Of a stretch of DNA of 64,000 bases, positions 34,004-45,720 are shown in pieces (the stretch's first letter is position 1; each line of letters opens with the position of its first letter). The notes under the pieces are model-generated. The model saw nothing but the letters and a program-made list of their open reading frames with translations, was not told the DNA's origin and searched no databases. The position numbers were made by a program, and so were the translations under genes. The DNA comes from Boswellia sacra (lineage: Eukaryota; Streptophyta; Magnoliopsida; Sapindales; Burseraceae): the NCBI GenBank assembly GCA_013180625.2, contig SNVD02001245.1:1-64000 (forward strand), given 5' to 3'.

Positions 34004-34157
34004 CTTTTATCCCATTTTTCATGACTTTTATATGACAGATACAAATCTTATAAGAGTTGGAGAAAATGCGGGTTAAAATACTTTTATCCCATTTTTCACG
34101 ACTTTTATATGACAGATACAAATCTTATAAGAGTTGGAGAAAATGCGGGTTAAATCC
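34004..34157. repeat. 77-bp internal tandem duplication in the satellite
   Basis: Two adjacent near-identical copies starting cttttatcccatttttc at 34,004 and 34,081. They lengthen one satellite unit to about 299 bp. Confidence 0.9.
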
Positions 34158-37100
34158 CAAACCAAATTAATAGTAAATTCCCATGCGATTTTTATTCTTC
34201 TGTTTATGATTTTTTTGCCGTCAATTACGATTACGTTTAAGAATTTAAGAGTCTTATACGAAAATGTAATTGTGCGCTTAACGACTTTTACATAGTTTTT
34301 TACAACTTTTATCCCATTTCTCACGACTTTCATATCCCGTTACTAATCTTATAAATGTTGGAGAAAATGCGGGTTAAATCCGAAACCAAATGAACAGTTA
34401 ATTCCCATACGATTTTTATTCTTCTGTTTATGATTTTTTTGCCGTCAATTATGACTACGATTAAGAATTTACGAGTCTTATACGAAAATCTAATAGTGCA
34501 CTTAACGACTTTTACATAGTTTTTTACAACTTTTATCCCATTTTTCATGACTTTTATATTACGATACAAATCTTATAAGAGTTGGATAAAATACGGATTA
34601 AATCCCAAATCAAATGAACAGCAAATTCCCCTACGATTTTTACTCTTCTGTTTATGATTTTTTTGCCATGAATTACGACTGCGATTAAGAATTTACGACT
34701 CTTATGCGAAATTCTAATATTGTGCTTAACGACTTTTACATAGTTTTTTACAACTTTTAACTCATTTTTCACGACTTTTATATCCTAATACAAATCTTAT
34801 AATAGTTGGGGAAAATGCAGGTTAAATCCCAAACCAAATTAACAGTGAATTCTCCTACGATTTTTATTCTTATGTTTTTGACTTTTTTGCCGTGAATTAC
34901 GACAATGATTAAGAATTTACGACTCTTGTACGCAAATCTAATAGGGTGCTTAATGACTTTTACATAGTTTGTTACAACTTTTATCCCATTTTTCACGACT
35001 TTTATATCCCCGATACAAATCTTATAAGAGTTGGAGAAAATACGAGTTAAATCCCAAACCAAATGAATAGTCAATTCTCCTAAGATTTTTATTCTTCTGT
35101 TTATTATTTTTTTTGCCACCAATTATGACTACGATTAAGAATTTACGAGTCTTACACGAAAATCTAATAGTGTGCTTAACGACTTTTATATAGTTTTTTA
35201 CAACTTTTATTTTATTTTTCACGACCCTCGATACAAATCTTATAAGAGTTGGAGAAAATACGGGTTAAATCCCAAACTAAATGAACAGTAAATTCCCCTA
35301 CGAGTTTTATTCTTCTGTTTATGATTTTTTTGCCATTAATTACAACTACAATTAAGAATTTACGACTCTTATGCGAAAATCGAATAGTGCGCTTAACGAC
35401 TTTCACATACTTTTTTACAACTTTTATCCCATTTTTCACGACTTTTACATTACCGATACAAATCTTATAAGAGTTGGAGAAAATGCGGGTCAAATCCCAA
35501 ACCAAATGAATAGTAAATTCTCCTACGATTTTTATTCTGCTGTTTATGATTTTTTTGTCGTCAATTACGATTACTATTAAGAATTTACGAGTCTTATACG
35601 AAAATGTAATAGTGCAATTTTACTTAGTTTTTTACAACTTTTATCCCATTTCTTACGACTTTTATATCCCCGATGCAAATCTTATAAATGTTGGAGAAAT
35701 TGCGGGTTAAATCCCAAATCAAATGAACTGTAAATTTCCCTACGATGTTTTTTCTTCTGTTTATGAATTTTTTGCCGTCAATTACGATTACGATTAAGAA
35801 TTTATGACTCTTATGCGAAAATCTAGTAGTGCGCTTAACGACTTTTACATAGTTTTTTACAACTTTTATCCCATTTTTCATGACTTTTATATCCCCGATA
35901 CAAATCATATAAGAGTTGGAGAAAATGCGGGTTAAATCCCAAACCAAATGAACAGTAAATTCCCCTACAAGTTTTATTCTTCTGTTTATGATTTTTCTGC
36001 CGTCAATTAAGACTACGATTAAGAATTTATGACTCCTATACGAAAATCTAATAGTGCGCTTAATGACTTTTACATAGTTTTTACAACTTTTATCCCATTT
36101 TTCACGACTTTTGTATCCCCGATACAAATCTTATAAGAGTTGGGGAAAATGCAGGTTAAATCCCAAACCAAATGAACAGTAAATTCCCCTATGAGTTTTA
36201 TTCTTCTGTTTATGACTTTTTTGCTGTCAATTACGACTACGATTAAGAATTTACGACTCTTATGCGAAAATCTAATAGTGCGCTTAACGACTTTTACATA
36301 GTTTGTTACAACTTTTGTCCCATTTTTCATGACTTTTGTATCCCCAATACCAATCTTATAGGAGTTGGAGAAAATGCAGGTTAAATCTCAAACCAAATGA
36401 ACAGTAAATTCCTCTACGATTTTTATTCTTCTGTTTATGATTTTTTTGCCGTCAATTACTACTACGATTAAGAATTTACGACTCTTATGCGAAAATCTAA
36501 TAGTGCGCTTAACGACTTTTGCATAGTTTTTTACAACTTTTATCCCATTTTTCACGACTTTTATATGACAGATACAAATCTTATAAGAGTTTGGAGAAAA
36601 TGTGTGTTAAATCCCAAACTAAATGAACAGTAAATTTCCATACGATTTTTATTCTTATGTTTATGATTTTTTTGCCGTGAATTACGACTACGATTAAGAA
36701 TTTACGACTCTTATACGAAAATCTAGTAGTGAGCTTAACGACTTTTACATAGTTTTTTACAACTTTTATCCCATTTTTCATGACTTTTATATCCCCGATA
36801 CAAATCTTATAAGAGTTGGAGAAAATGCGGGTTAAATCCCAAACTAAATGAACAGTGACTATACTTACGACTTTTATTCTTCTCTTTATGAGTTTCATAC
36901 CATCAATTGCGACTATAATTAAAATTTTAGGAATCTTATACAAAGTTGCAATAGTGTGTTTTATAACTTTTGCAAAGTATTTTACAACTTTGATTCCAAT
37001 TTTCACGACATTTATGTCCCCGATACAAATCTTACTTATAGATGGAGAAATTTCTGTTAAATCCAAAATCCAAATGAACAGTCACTTCCTTTACGACTTT

Positions 37101-37589
37101 TATTCTTTTGTTTATGCTTTTTTTACCCTCAATTACGAGTACGCCAAAGAATTTCTGAATCTTATATGAAATTGCACTGGTGTGTTTTACGACTTATACA
37201 TAGTGGTCTACATCCTTTATCGCAACATTCACGACTTTTATAACTCGCATACAAATCTTATAAGAGTTGGTGAAAATGTGGGTTAAATCCCATTGCAAAT
37301 GAATAGTCACATACCTAACGAGTTTATTCATAATTTATAACTTTTGTGTGATACAATTTAGGGGTATTCTGACAAATATGATTCTTTGGCTAAGATTTGG
37401 TGAAAAGTAATTATGCGTTTCACGACTTCTATATAGATATTTACAACTATTTTAGCCTTTTTTTTCGTCTTTTATATATCAGCTTACGGCATTTATAAGA
37501 TTTTAGGATATATTTTCAGCTCCACTTGGAATCTGATATTTTTTATACTAACTAGAAAAAACATCTTTTGACTTCTTATATCCATAAAA

Positions 37590-37965
37590 AATTTTCATAT
37601 CTTTAAAGCACAAGTAATTAATTTATGATTTCTTTTATACTACATAATTGTGCTATACCATTATAATATATGAATTTTTTTATGTTTACTATTAAACATC
37701 CCAACAAAAATAAAATATATCTTTTTAATTAATGAATTCTTTTTGTCAAATATGCATGTGAACATTTGCATTTTATTTTATAACCAAACCAAAATTTCAT
37801 ATGTTTAAAACACAATTAATTAATTTATGATTTTTTTTCTACTACACAATTATACTATTCAATTATAATGTATGAATTTTTTAATGTATGAATTTTTTCA
37901 GTTTCCTAATAAACATCGTTATAATGAATTCATTTTGTCAAATATGCATATTAAAGTTTTCTTCT
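37590..37965. repeat. About 200-bp direct duplication flanking the satellite
   Basis: The block beginning aattttcatatctttaaagc (37,592) recurs as aatttcatatgtttaaaaca (37,793). Both contain taattaatttatgatttyttt and end near gtcaaatatgcat. AT-rich and non-coding. Confidence 0.75.
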
Positions 37966-38921
37966 AATCTAATGTAACTACAAAATTTTTTAGTGTCATA
38001 TTGCACTTGGCCTGGTGGGAAAATGCCACAGTCCAGTATGATGGTTGTTTGAGTTTTGATGGGCGGGAAATGAATTGTGCAACCAGTTGAAAGTTTGCTT
38101 GTTGGGCGGGAAAATATTGCTACGCGCGGGAGACATGCTGGAGGCAAAACTTCTTGTAGCCGGTTACCCGCTCTTACCTTCCTTGTCTTCGTGGCTACAG
38201 TAAGGCTACATGAGGCTACAGTCCCAGCTGTATTGGTCCGGCCGCTGGACTGTAGCCATTTCCTGACATTGGAAAGCTGCTTGATTTTGCATTTGCTGAT
38301 GAAGCAGATTTTCACATGATTAACTTGTATAAACTTCCATATCATCGCTACTGCATTTCTACCTTGCTTCTTGCTTTTTTGCACTCCTCTCACTTCTTTA
38401 TTAAAATCGCAATCCAAAAGAAGAATCCTTGTTACTAATTAATTAATATGAGTGTTCTACATCAACTAAAGCGTAGCACTTTTTTCAAGTATTTTTTGAA
38501 ATTTGTTGATATATATATATATATAGGGTCATTAATTGATTTTTATATTTAATTTAAAAAGTTAAGTTAAAGTATCCTAACCTATATATACATACACTTA
38601 AGAATTTCTTAAAAAATTCTTATGAGATTGTACTACTGCAAAAAGATGAGTCAATTAATACATTTCATACTTTTTTTAACTTTTTTGGATTATAAAGTGT
38701 TTTTACGCTAAAGCTCATAATCAAGTCTGTAAAGACCATTAATCCCTTCCTTTCTTATAGACATTAATTAATACTAAACAAAACACTATCAATCTGAACT
38801 ATTAGTCGATAAGCTAGCGTCTAAGTATTATAAATAATATTATTGGTTACAACTTTTATGTTTCATGTATTACAAATTGAACATTTTGTAGGCCCTTAAT
38901 TTTAGGTGTCACTTACATCTA
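37966..38921. other. Intergenic segment with a GC-richer island and E2F-like motifs
   Basis: At about 38,000-38,300 base composition rises sharply. Two gggcgggaaa motifs (38,061-38,070 and 38,104-38,113) fit the plant E2F consensus. A run of ggctaca/ctgtagcc words follows at about 38,190-38,260. A minus-strand open frame here has no recognised domain. A single satellite-like ttacaacttttatg occurs at 38,845. Confidence 0.4.
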
Positions 38922-39771
38922 TGAAGGAGGGCAATTTTTATCCTACGACCCAAGTCCGTGTATTACGGTAGCATAATCCCAAAGCATGATGGAAGGCTTA
39001 ATTTGATTCTAGCAAGCCCATTCCCTTTATGTCCAACCTATAGTTTGTTTATATTTCAAGGATAAGACAAAAGTAAAAGGAGGAAGAGACAAGTGCCAGA
39101 GGACTTCATGTAGGAGAGGGAGAATACTTCAAATTTCAAACAAAGGGGACTAAGGAAGTATCTAGTGGGCAAAGCAAGAAGGCTAGCTAAAGACCGAGGC
39201 AGAGGGCTTTGGTTAATGAGCAATTGGAAGCTAAGGGTAAGGAAACGTGAGGTCAAAGGGGGAAGCTTGAGTTTCCAAGAGAAGACAATCGAAATGAGGG
39301 AAAGAGTAAGATTGGAAGCAGCCTAAATCTAGAAAGAGTGACAGTTGGTAGAGGGGAGCTCGAGGACGGCCATGAAAAGACCCTTGGGAATCCATTTAGG
39401 AGGACTTCCAAGGAGGAAGAATACATAGAGAATTTACCAAGGAAAGCTCTCCTATTCGGAAGTCTATCCCTCTCATTATTCTTTTTTTTCCCTTTTTCTT
39501 CTTCTGCATCTTCTGTGCTGACTTGTTATTGTCTTGAAAATAATTAATTTATATTGATTATTATTGATTCTAGTACTCTGGTTACCAAAGATTCATGAAA
39601 AATTGTGACTTGGGCATCGATGTGTCTTTGGAGGTACCTACCCCACCACCTGTAGAGGAGCTGCATAACAAGGAGGCCAAACAGAAGTTGTCGGGCCACT
39701 ATAAAGTCATGAAAATAAAGATGGGCTGCTGATTTGGTCTAATACATGTGGAGCAAAATTTGGTTCCTTCA
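38922..39771 (+). repeat. 5' LTR of the Tat-type element
   Basis: 850 bp. It shares the blocks gcataatcccaaagcatgat and gaggagctgcataacaagga with the 3' LTR, with scattered differences. Confidence 0.9.
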
Positions 39772-40379
39772 ACTGGCATCGTCTGTGGGAATATTATAGA
39801 GGAATTATGGTTTTTGAAGGAGCCTCACGACATTACCGAACAAGAAGTTGTCCTTTGTTCTCAACTTTGTGACTAGGATGGTGGTCTCAACTCGTAACAC
39901 CACTAGGATGGACGAAAATGCACCTCACAACCTACACATGGGTTAAGGGACGTTCCGACCAGAAGAGAATTGAAATGGAGCTGATCCAGTTATGGTAGAC
40001 TTCAGAAAACAACTAGTGCAAGCCAAGAATAAGAACAAAGAGTTTCATCGGAAGGTGGTAGAAAAGAAGTGTGATGGAGAAGAGGCCCACGAATAGGAGG
40101 AGCTTAAGAGCGTAACCAAACGCCTAAAAATCCCTTCCAACAAGTCAAGAAGCAAAAAGAGGCAGAGGAAATTCGAAACAAAACCTCAACTCGAGTAGAG
40201 CAAATGCCTATGATATAAACCTAGAGATGTTTGACATGGTTATGGTAGAGCTGAACCATATACTGGAAAATAAGATGCAAGACATAGCCATAACCAACCT
40301 TCTCAACCTTCTAACCCTTATTGCTTAGAAAATAAGCCAAACCTCTTTTGTCGATCGCATAAACAACATCCTATAGCCA

Positions 40380-40990
40380 AAAAAGTTTACCATGCCCACC
40401 CTAAAACTATTAGACGGGAAAGGAGACATAGGGGAATACCTTTTCCATTATTGCTAGAAAATGTCCTTGGAATCCTTAATGATTCAATGCTCTGCAAGGT
40501 TTTTTCTACAACTTTGAGAGGGTAAGCTTTAGGTGGTTTAGGTTATTATCGTTAGGATTGATAGCCAACTTTAACAAGCTAGCATAGGCATTCCTCTCAT
40601 AATACCTCAAGAGCAGAAAGCAGCCAATTACCATTATAGACTTCTACTGCTTGAAACAAGCTAAAAGGGAGAAGTTAGAGGAGTTCATGACAAGGTTTAA
40701 CAACGAGCTTAGTTAAGTAAAAAGATACAATTATGAAATAGTAGCTTGCACTTTCAAATGTGCAGTCAGAATTTGGACCAAGTTCCATCAATACTTGGTT
40801 CAGAAGAGGCTTAGAACAATAGAGAAAATTGAAAAAAAAAGTCAAAGAACGGATTCGTTTGGAAAGAGATGAGGCTCTCTAGCAACATGAGGCTACTTTG
40901 GTGACAGGTAGGAAGGGGACTTAGGAAGAGTAGTTGTAACCAACTTAAAAGAGGGAGGTAGCCAGAATAGAGGAGGATAGATTTAAAAAA
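40380..40990 (+). pseudogene. Tat-type gag remnant
   Basis: Readable pieces are MPTLKLLDGKGDIGEYLFHY, EEFMTRFNNEL and IVACTFKCAVRIWTKFHQYL, in the style of Tat gag (target-DG-D...F, then EFM.RFN.E). Several stops interrupt it. It is followed within about 50 bp by RNase H, so protease and RT have been deleted between them. Confidence 0.55.
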
Positions 40991-41034
40991 GAGCAGGCAG
41001 ACACATTTTAGGACTTGAAGGAATATTTGAGACA

Positions 41035-41420
41035 AATGCCAACCCTCTCTAGAATTATTCCAGGAGAAATTCTATACTTGTATTTGCTGGTCCCGGCTAC
41101 AATGGTAAGTAGTGCCCTATTGAGGGAGGAGGAGGGTTGTAAAAGATAGTGACATTTGCTAGCAAGGCACTTAACGACGCAAAGACAAATATACAACAAC
41201 AAAAAATTGACCCTAGCCTTGGTGCACGCAAAGACTTGGTTATTGGATTATTTTGGGACATAACCTATCCATGTCTTGACCACCTATGCCTTAAAGACAA
41301 TATTGGATAAGTCAGATCTGATAGGTAGAATGACTAAATGGACAGTAAACCTAAGCACCATAGACATCATCTTCCACCCTAGGACAATAAGAAAAGGGTA
41401 GGTCCCAACCAATTTTTATC
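41035..41420 (+). pseudogene. Tat-type first RNase H remnant
   Basis: Pieces such as PGEILYLYLLVPATMVSSAL, REEEG, FASKALNDA and DKSDLIGRMTKWTVNLSTID fit the RNase H that follows RT in Tat elements. Frameshifts and stops are present. Confidence 0.55.
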
Positions 41421-41523
41421 TTGAATGCGAACCCAACATCGAGGACATCATATTGAAGAGGCTTGGAGATAAGGTGAAAGCATGGCAAATGCACATTGAT
41501 ACATCCTTACACTTGGTAAGAGG

Positions 41524-41850
41524 ATGAGTCCAACTACGAACACTAGAGGGTCTGATCCTATAGGGGCAGTTAGGTTGGAGTACCCTGTCTCTAACAATGA
41601 GACAGTGTATGAAGCTTTGATCTTAGAACTGCAAATAATGAGGCATTTAAAGGTGAAACGGTTTGAGATACTATGTGATTCCCAACTAATTGCTGAACAC
41701 TTTAAAAAGATAAGCATCAATAAAGTGCCAAGGACTGACAATCAACATGCTGCTAGTCTTGCTTGCTCAACCTCAATAGCAGTAAATGTGATTTTAGAGG
41801 TCAAGGTAGAGGTCCTAGACGAGCTTAGTATCAAGAACAAAAGGTATTAA
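41524..41850 (+). pseudogene. Tat-type second (archaeal-type) RNase H remnant
   Basis: An open stretch of 108 codons contains RLEYPVSNNETVYEALILEL and FEILCDSQLIAEHF. The pattern N.ETxYEALI...DSQL is that of the additional RNase H acquired by Tat-lineage elements, with its Glu and Asp. The first catalytic Asp is not evident and no full domain remains. Confidence 0.65.
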
Positions 41851-42054
41851 TGGCCAAAGGTCCATACGTATCAGTACAAGAGGGGTTGGATGAAGGAAAT
41901 AATAGACTACCTTAGGGGTAGGATTGTTCTAATCAACAAAAATAAGGCAAAGCACTTACGGATGAATTCAACTAGGCACTGTTTGATAAACGAGGAGCTG
42001 TATAAGAAATCCTTTTCTGAATCTTACCTGAAATGTCTATCAAACTAGGATGCT

Positions 42055-42740
42055 GATGTAGTATTAGAGGGGATATACAGGGTAAGCTGTCGGCATTATA
42101 TGGGATGTAGCCTCACCCATCAGATAATGAGCGAAGATTACTATTAGCTTTCACCCCTTGTTGACTCAGAAGCCTATGTACAAATATGCCACAAATGTCA
42201 AAAACATGCTAGTCCTATTCACCAACTAGTTAAGTCTTATTCAGCCCTTGGCCTTTTGTCTAGTAGGGGTTCGATATCGTCGGACCCTCAACTAAGGCAT
42301 CAGGAGAAAACCAGTATGTACTCGGATATTTTACAAAGTCGGCAGAGGCCAAGCCTTAAAGAACAGTAGTATCCTCTAATGTGAGATGTTCATTTAAGAG
42401 GATAGTGTTTGTAGATCTAGGTTATTGTGAGTCATCATCTTAAGTTATAAGAAACAGCTTGACAGAAAGTTAATGAGAGATTTCTATTGGGAACAAGGCA
42501 TTGAACAACATTTCTCTACCAAAAGCTACCCCTAGGGGAATGGAGAAGTAGAGATCACCAACAAACCATCTTCAATTGCTTAAAGAATAAACTAAATGAG
42601 AGGGAAGAGAGATGACCGAAAGAGTTACCCAATGTCTTGTGGACCTATAGAACCACCCAAAGGAAACCAATGAGAGAAACACCTTTCGCCTTAACATACA
42701 TAGTAGAAACTGTGATCCTAATCGAAGCTTTGTTACCTAC
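42055..42740 (+). pseudogene. Tat-type integrase remnant
   Basis: Fragments of the HHCC zinc region (GCSLTHQIMSEDYY, then AYVQICHKCQKHAS) and of the C-terminal core (GNGEVEITNKPS with the catalytic Glu context, then LPNVLWTYRTTQRKPMRETP and FALTYIVETVI) are readable with many stops between them. The two catalytic Asp motifs are too decayed to place. Confidence 0.65.
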
Positions 42741-43184
42741 CTCTTAGATTCGACTCGCAGGGCTCTTTGAAAAACGACAAGGCAATACAAGCAGAACTTG
42801 ATTGAGGAGAAGAGGAAACTACTACAATCAAACTGGCAACCTACGAATAGGCCTTGGTAAAGGCCCATAATAGCTGGGTTAATCCCAATAAATTCAATAA
42901 AGAGGAATGGGTGCTGAGAAGGGCTATGAAGAATAGGTAGGAGCTCATGGTAAGCCAATTCCTAAGCCTTATAATGCTCCCTATCTTCGAAAATATTATG
43001 TTTGATAACATACTCATAGTAGATAGAGAAGTTACATGTAGAACTTTTTGTATACTTGAAATCACAAACTCACTTTATTTAGTTAGACCTTAAAAGAATA
43101 GAAGAGGTTAATATAAGAACATTTTATAGAAACTATTTATGCATTGATTGTCTCTTCTTTTTTGCTTCTCATCCTTTAACAAAC

Positions 43185-43800
43185 TAAAAGGGTGAGCTTT
43201 TACATTTTAGGCATGCTTGATCCGAATAACTTAACAAGGGTAAGCCTTTACATTTCAGACATGTTTGATCCTAGGAAACTAAAAGGGAAAGCCTCTATAT
43301 TTCAGGCATGCTTGATCCTAAAAAATTGAAAGGGTAAGCCTTTGTATTTCATACATATTTCATCCTAAAAACTAAAAGGGTAAGCCTCTGAATTTCAAAC
43401 ATGTTTGATCCTAAAACACTGAAAAGGTAGGCCTCTACATTTCAAGCATGCTTAATCCTTTAAACTGAAAGAATAAGCGTTTGCATTTTAAGCATGTTTG
43501 ATCCTAAAAAAACTGAAAGGGTCAACCTCTATATTTCAAGCATGCTTGATCCTAACAAATTGGAATGTTAAGCCTCTATGCTTCAGAAATGTTTAATTCT
43601 AATATACGAAAAAGGCAAGCATGTGTCCTCAAGATAAGCTTGACACCAAAAAACAAAAGGTTAAGCCTCTGTATTCTCTGCATTTCAAGCATGCTTGATC
43701 CTATCAAGCTAAAGAGGGTAAGCCTCTGTATTTCAGGCATGCTTGACCTAGCAAACAAGATGAGTAAGCCTCTGCCTTTCAGACATGGTTGATCCAAATA
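43185..43800. repeat. About 47-bp tandem array in the Tat element
   Basis: About 13 degenerate copies of a unit containing gggtaagcctctgtatttca and ggcatgcttgatcctaa. Spacing of the atgcttgatcc core is 45-55 bp. Confidence 0.9.
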
Positions 43801-43894
43801 AAACAGAAAATGGTACGACAACATTCCTATATAAAGCAAGCCCAACCCTTAACACAATATTATAAAAAGAACAAAGGGGAGATTAGAATACTAA

Positions 43895-44510
43895 ATGCCT
43901 AAATCAAAGAGAGAGCCTCAAAAGGTCTGAAGCATTTGGGAATAGAGATTAGAATACTAAATATCCAAATAAAAGAGTGATCCTAGATAGGTGCAAAACA
44001 TTTAGGAATAGGAGAGATGCCCAAATCGGGCGGGCTGGGGGGTTGGGGGAGGGGCTGGACTTAGACAGGTCTGAAGCATTTAGGAATAGGGGAGATAAGA
44101 ATACAAAGTAACCAAATCAAAGAGAGACCTTGTTCAGGTCCAAAGCATTCGGAAACAAGAGGGATCAAAATACAAAATGCCCAAATCAGAGAGGGTCTTA
44201 GTAAGGTTCAAAGCATTTAGGAACACAGAGATTAGATTATATGTTACCCAATTCAGAAAAGACCTTAGATAGGTCTAAGGCATTTGGGAATAAAACGAAC
44301 AAAATATTGAATAGATTTTGAATGCCCAAATCAAGGGATCCTAGACAGACCCTAAGCATTTGGGAACAAAGGGAATCAATTACAAGTGCCCTCTTCAAGA
44401 GGGACTCTTGATAGACCCCAAACATTTGGTAGCAAGGAAAATAAATTAGCAAATACCCTAAATCAGGAGGGCTTAGACAAGCTCCAAGTAGTTTGGTGCA
44501 TGAGAAACAA
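43895..44510. repeat. About 68-bp tandem array in the Tat element
   Basis: About nine degenerate copies of a unit containing ggtctgaagcatttaggaat, ggggagattagaatac and aaatgcccaaatcaaagaga. Spacing is 65-78 bp. The unit is unrelated to the preceding 47-bp array. Confidence 0.85.
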
Positions 44511-45720
44511 GTTAACATACTTTTTGAAATAGGATAACCCTTTTCCAATCTATAGGCATTCAAGAAAAGGTATCTAAAGAAGAAGGAAAAGAAGAGAAAC
44601 CAAATCAAACAAAAATACAAGTACATAGAAATGGATAATACTATTTACACCCCCTTACTTAAAAAAATTAGCAGTAAGAACCCTACACAAGTCAATGTTA
44701 CCCATGCTATATACTTTTTTAGCATCCTTAGGGAGAATTACACTATTTAACAAAGCCTAGCTAAAAGAAAGGTCTCTCAAACTCTAAGCGACTGATGCAC
44801 TATCACTCTCAGGCCCCTCTTTCTACTGGGATTACATATCTAGGTACACTTCTTACACTGTCTGGGTAGCCCAAGTATCAACTACAACTTGTAAAAGCAA
44901 AGGAATCGATTATGAAGGCAAGGGAGTAGGAGGGTAGCCTATGTTAAACCCAGTCACTTCCTTTTTCTTTCCTCCTTTGGTAAACTTGTAATATACGACA
45001 AAAACCATGAAAGGATGGTTGGCTAATTAAAATTTCTTTAGAAAACATTAAGGATCTCTAGAATGAAAGTTTAGGTACAGAAGAGTAAAACTTGCAAAAA
45101 TGAAAGGGAGATCAAATAAGAGACTTACTAGGGGTAGGATCGTTAAAAACCAGTAATGGGACATGAGATGGTTTTGTGTAGTTGAGAAACTAAAACAAAG
45201 AGAGAATGGCTAAACAAAGGACCTAAAACTAGGGCAAACCTCGCAAGGTAATTGGAGTATAGAAAAGTCACTTTGGAAGTCAGTAAACCCTCCTCTAACC
45301 CCAACAAGGGGCATATATTAAAAATTCACAATCTTCGCAAGTGGGCAATATGATCTGGAGGTAATGGTGATGTGAGGGAGATAGTTAGGGTTCTTAAATA
45401 AAAAGAAAAAGATGTCACTGAATTATTTCCCTATGACTCAAAGAGGACATGACGTGATATAAGGAGAAAAATGTAGACTACTATGCTTAGGAGATGAACA
45501 GTCACGATTCAAATGAGGGGGTAATAGTTATGAGTTAAGTAACTCCCTCAGGGGAAGGAATGGATAATCACAGGGAAAAGGACTTCTCACTTGAAAAGTA
45601 TGTGGAATTTCTCAAAGAAAAAGGGGGATGGGTAAGATGTAATGCTGCTTAGGCTAGAAGGAATGTCTTGTACAAGATCCAGCCTAAGCCAAAACTAGGC
45701 CTTGCACAAAAAGGGACAAA
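44511..45720. other. 3' untranslated part of the Tat-type element
   Basis: No protein motif is recognised. The stretch ends in the polypurine run aaaaagggacaaa just before the 3' LTR. Confidence 0.5.

Larger units (their letters stand above)
28030..37540. repeat. Large satellite array, about 41 units, mostly 225 bp
   Basis: The anchor gaacagt or a close variant recurs about 41 times between 28,044 and 37,301. Spacing is 224-226 bp for most units from 31,386 to 37,301. The left part has irregular units of 210-235 bp (28,044-28,720), then 279-280 bp units (28,720-29,559), then 217-245 bp units. A typical unit reads, in short blocks, aaatgcgggttaaatcccaa, accaaatgaacagtaa, ttcttctgtttatgattt, gccgtcaattacgac, cgactcttatgcgaaaatct and caacttttatcccattttt. 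Units are made of about eight degenerate modules of 22-30 bp around yacRacttttat. Long minus-strand open frames (up to 204 codons) exist because 225 is a multiple of 3; I do not regard them as genes. Confidence 0.95.

Noticed and set aside
31438..36127. Many minus-strand ORFs of 70-204 codons with repeating Lys/Val/Ile-rich peptides
   Set aside because: They follow the 225-bp satellite period, start and stop at unit indels, and match no known protein; treated as a by-product of the repeat.
28030..37540. Regularly spaced repeats that might suggest a CRISPR-like array
   Set aside because: Whole units are repeated without unique spacers, the unit is 225 bp, and the genome is a plant nuclear genome.
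37938..38417. 159-codon minus-strand ORF
   Set aside because: No recognisable domain and odd composition; the GC island explains the absence of stops.
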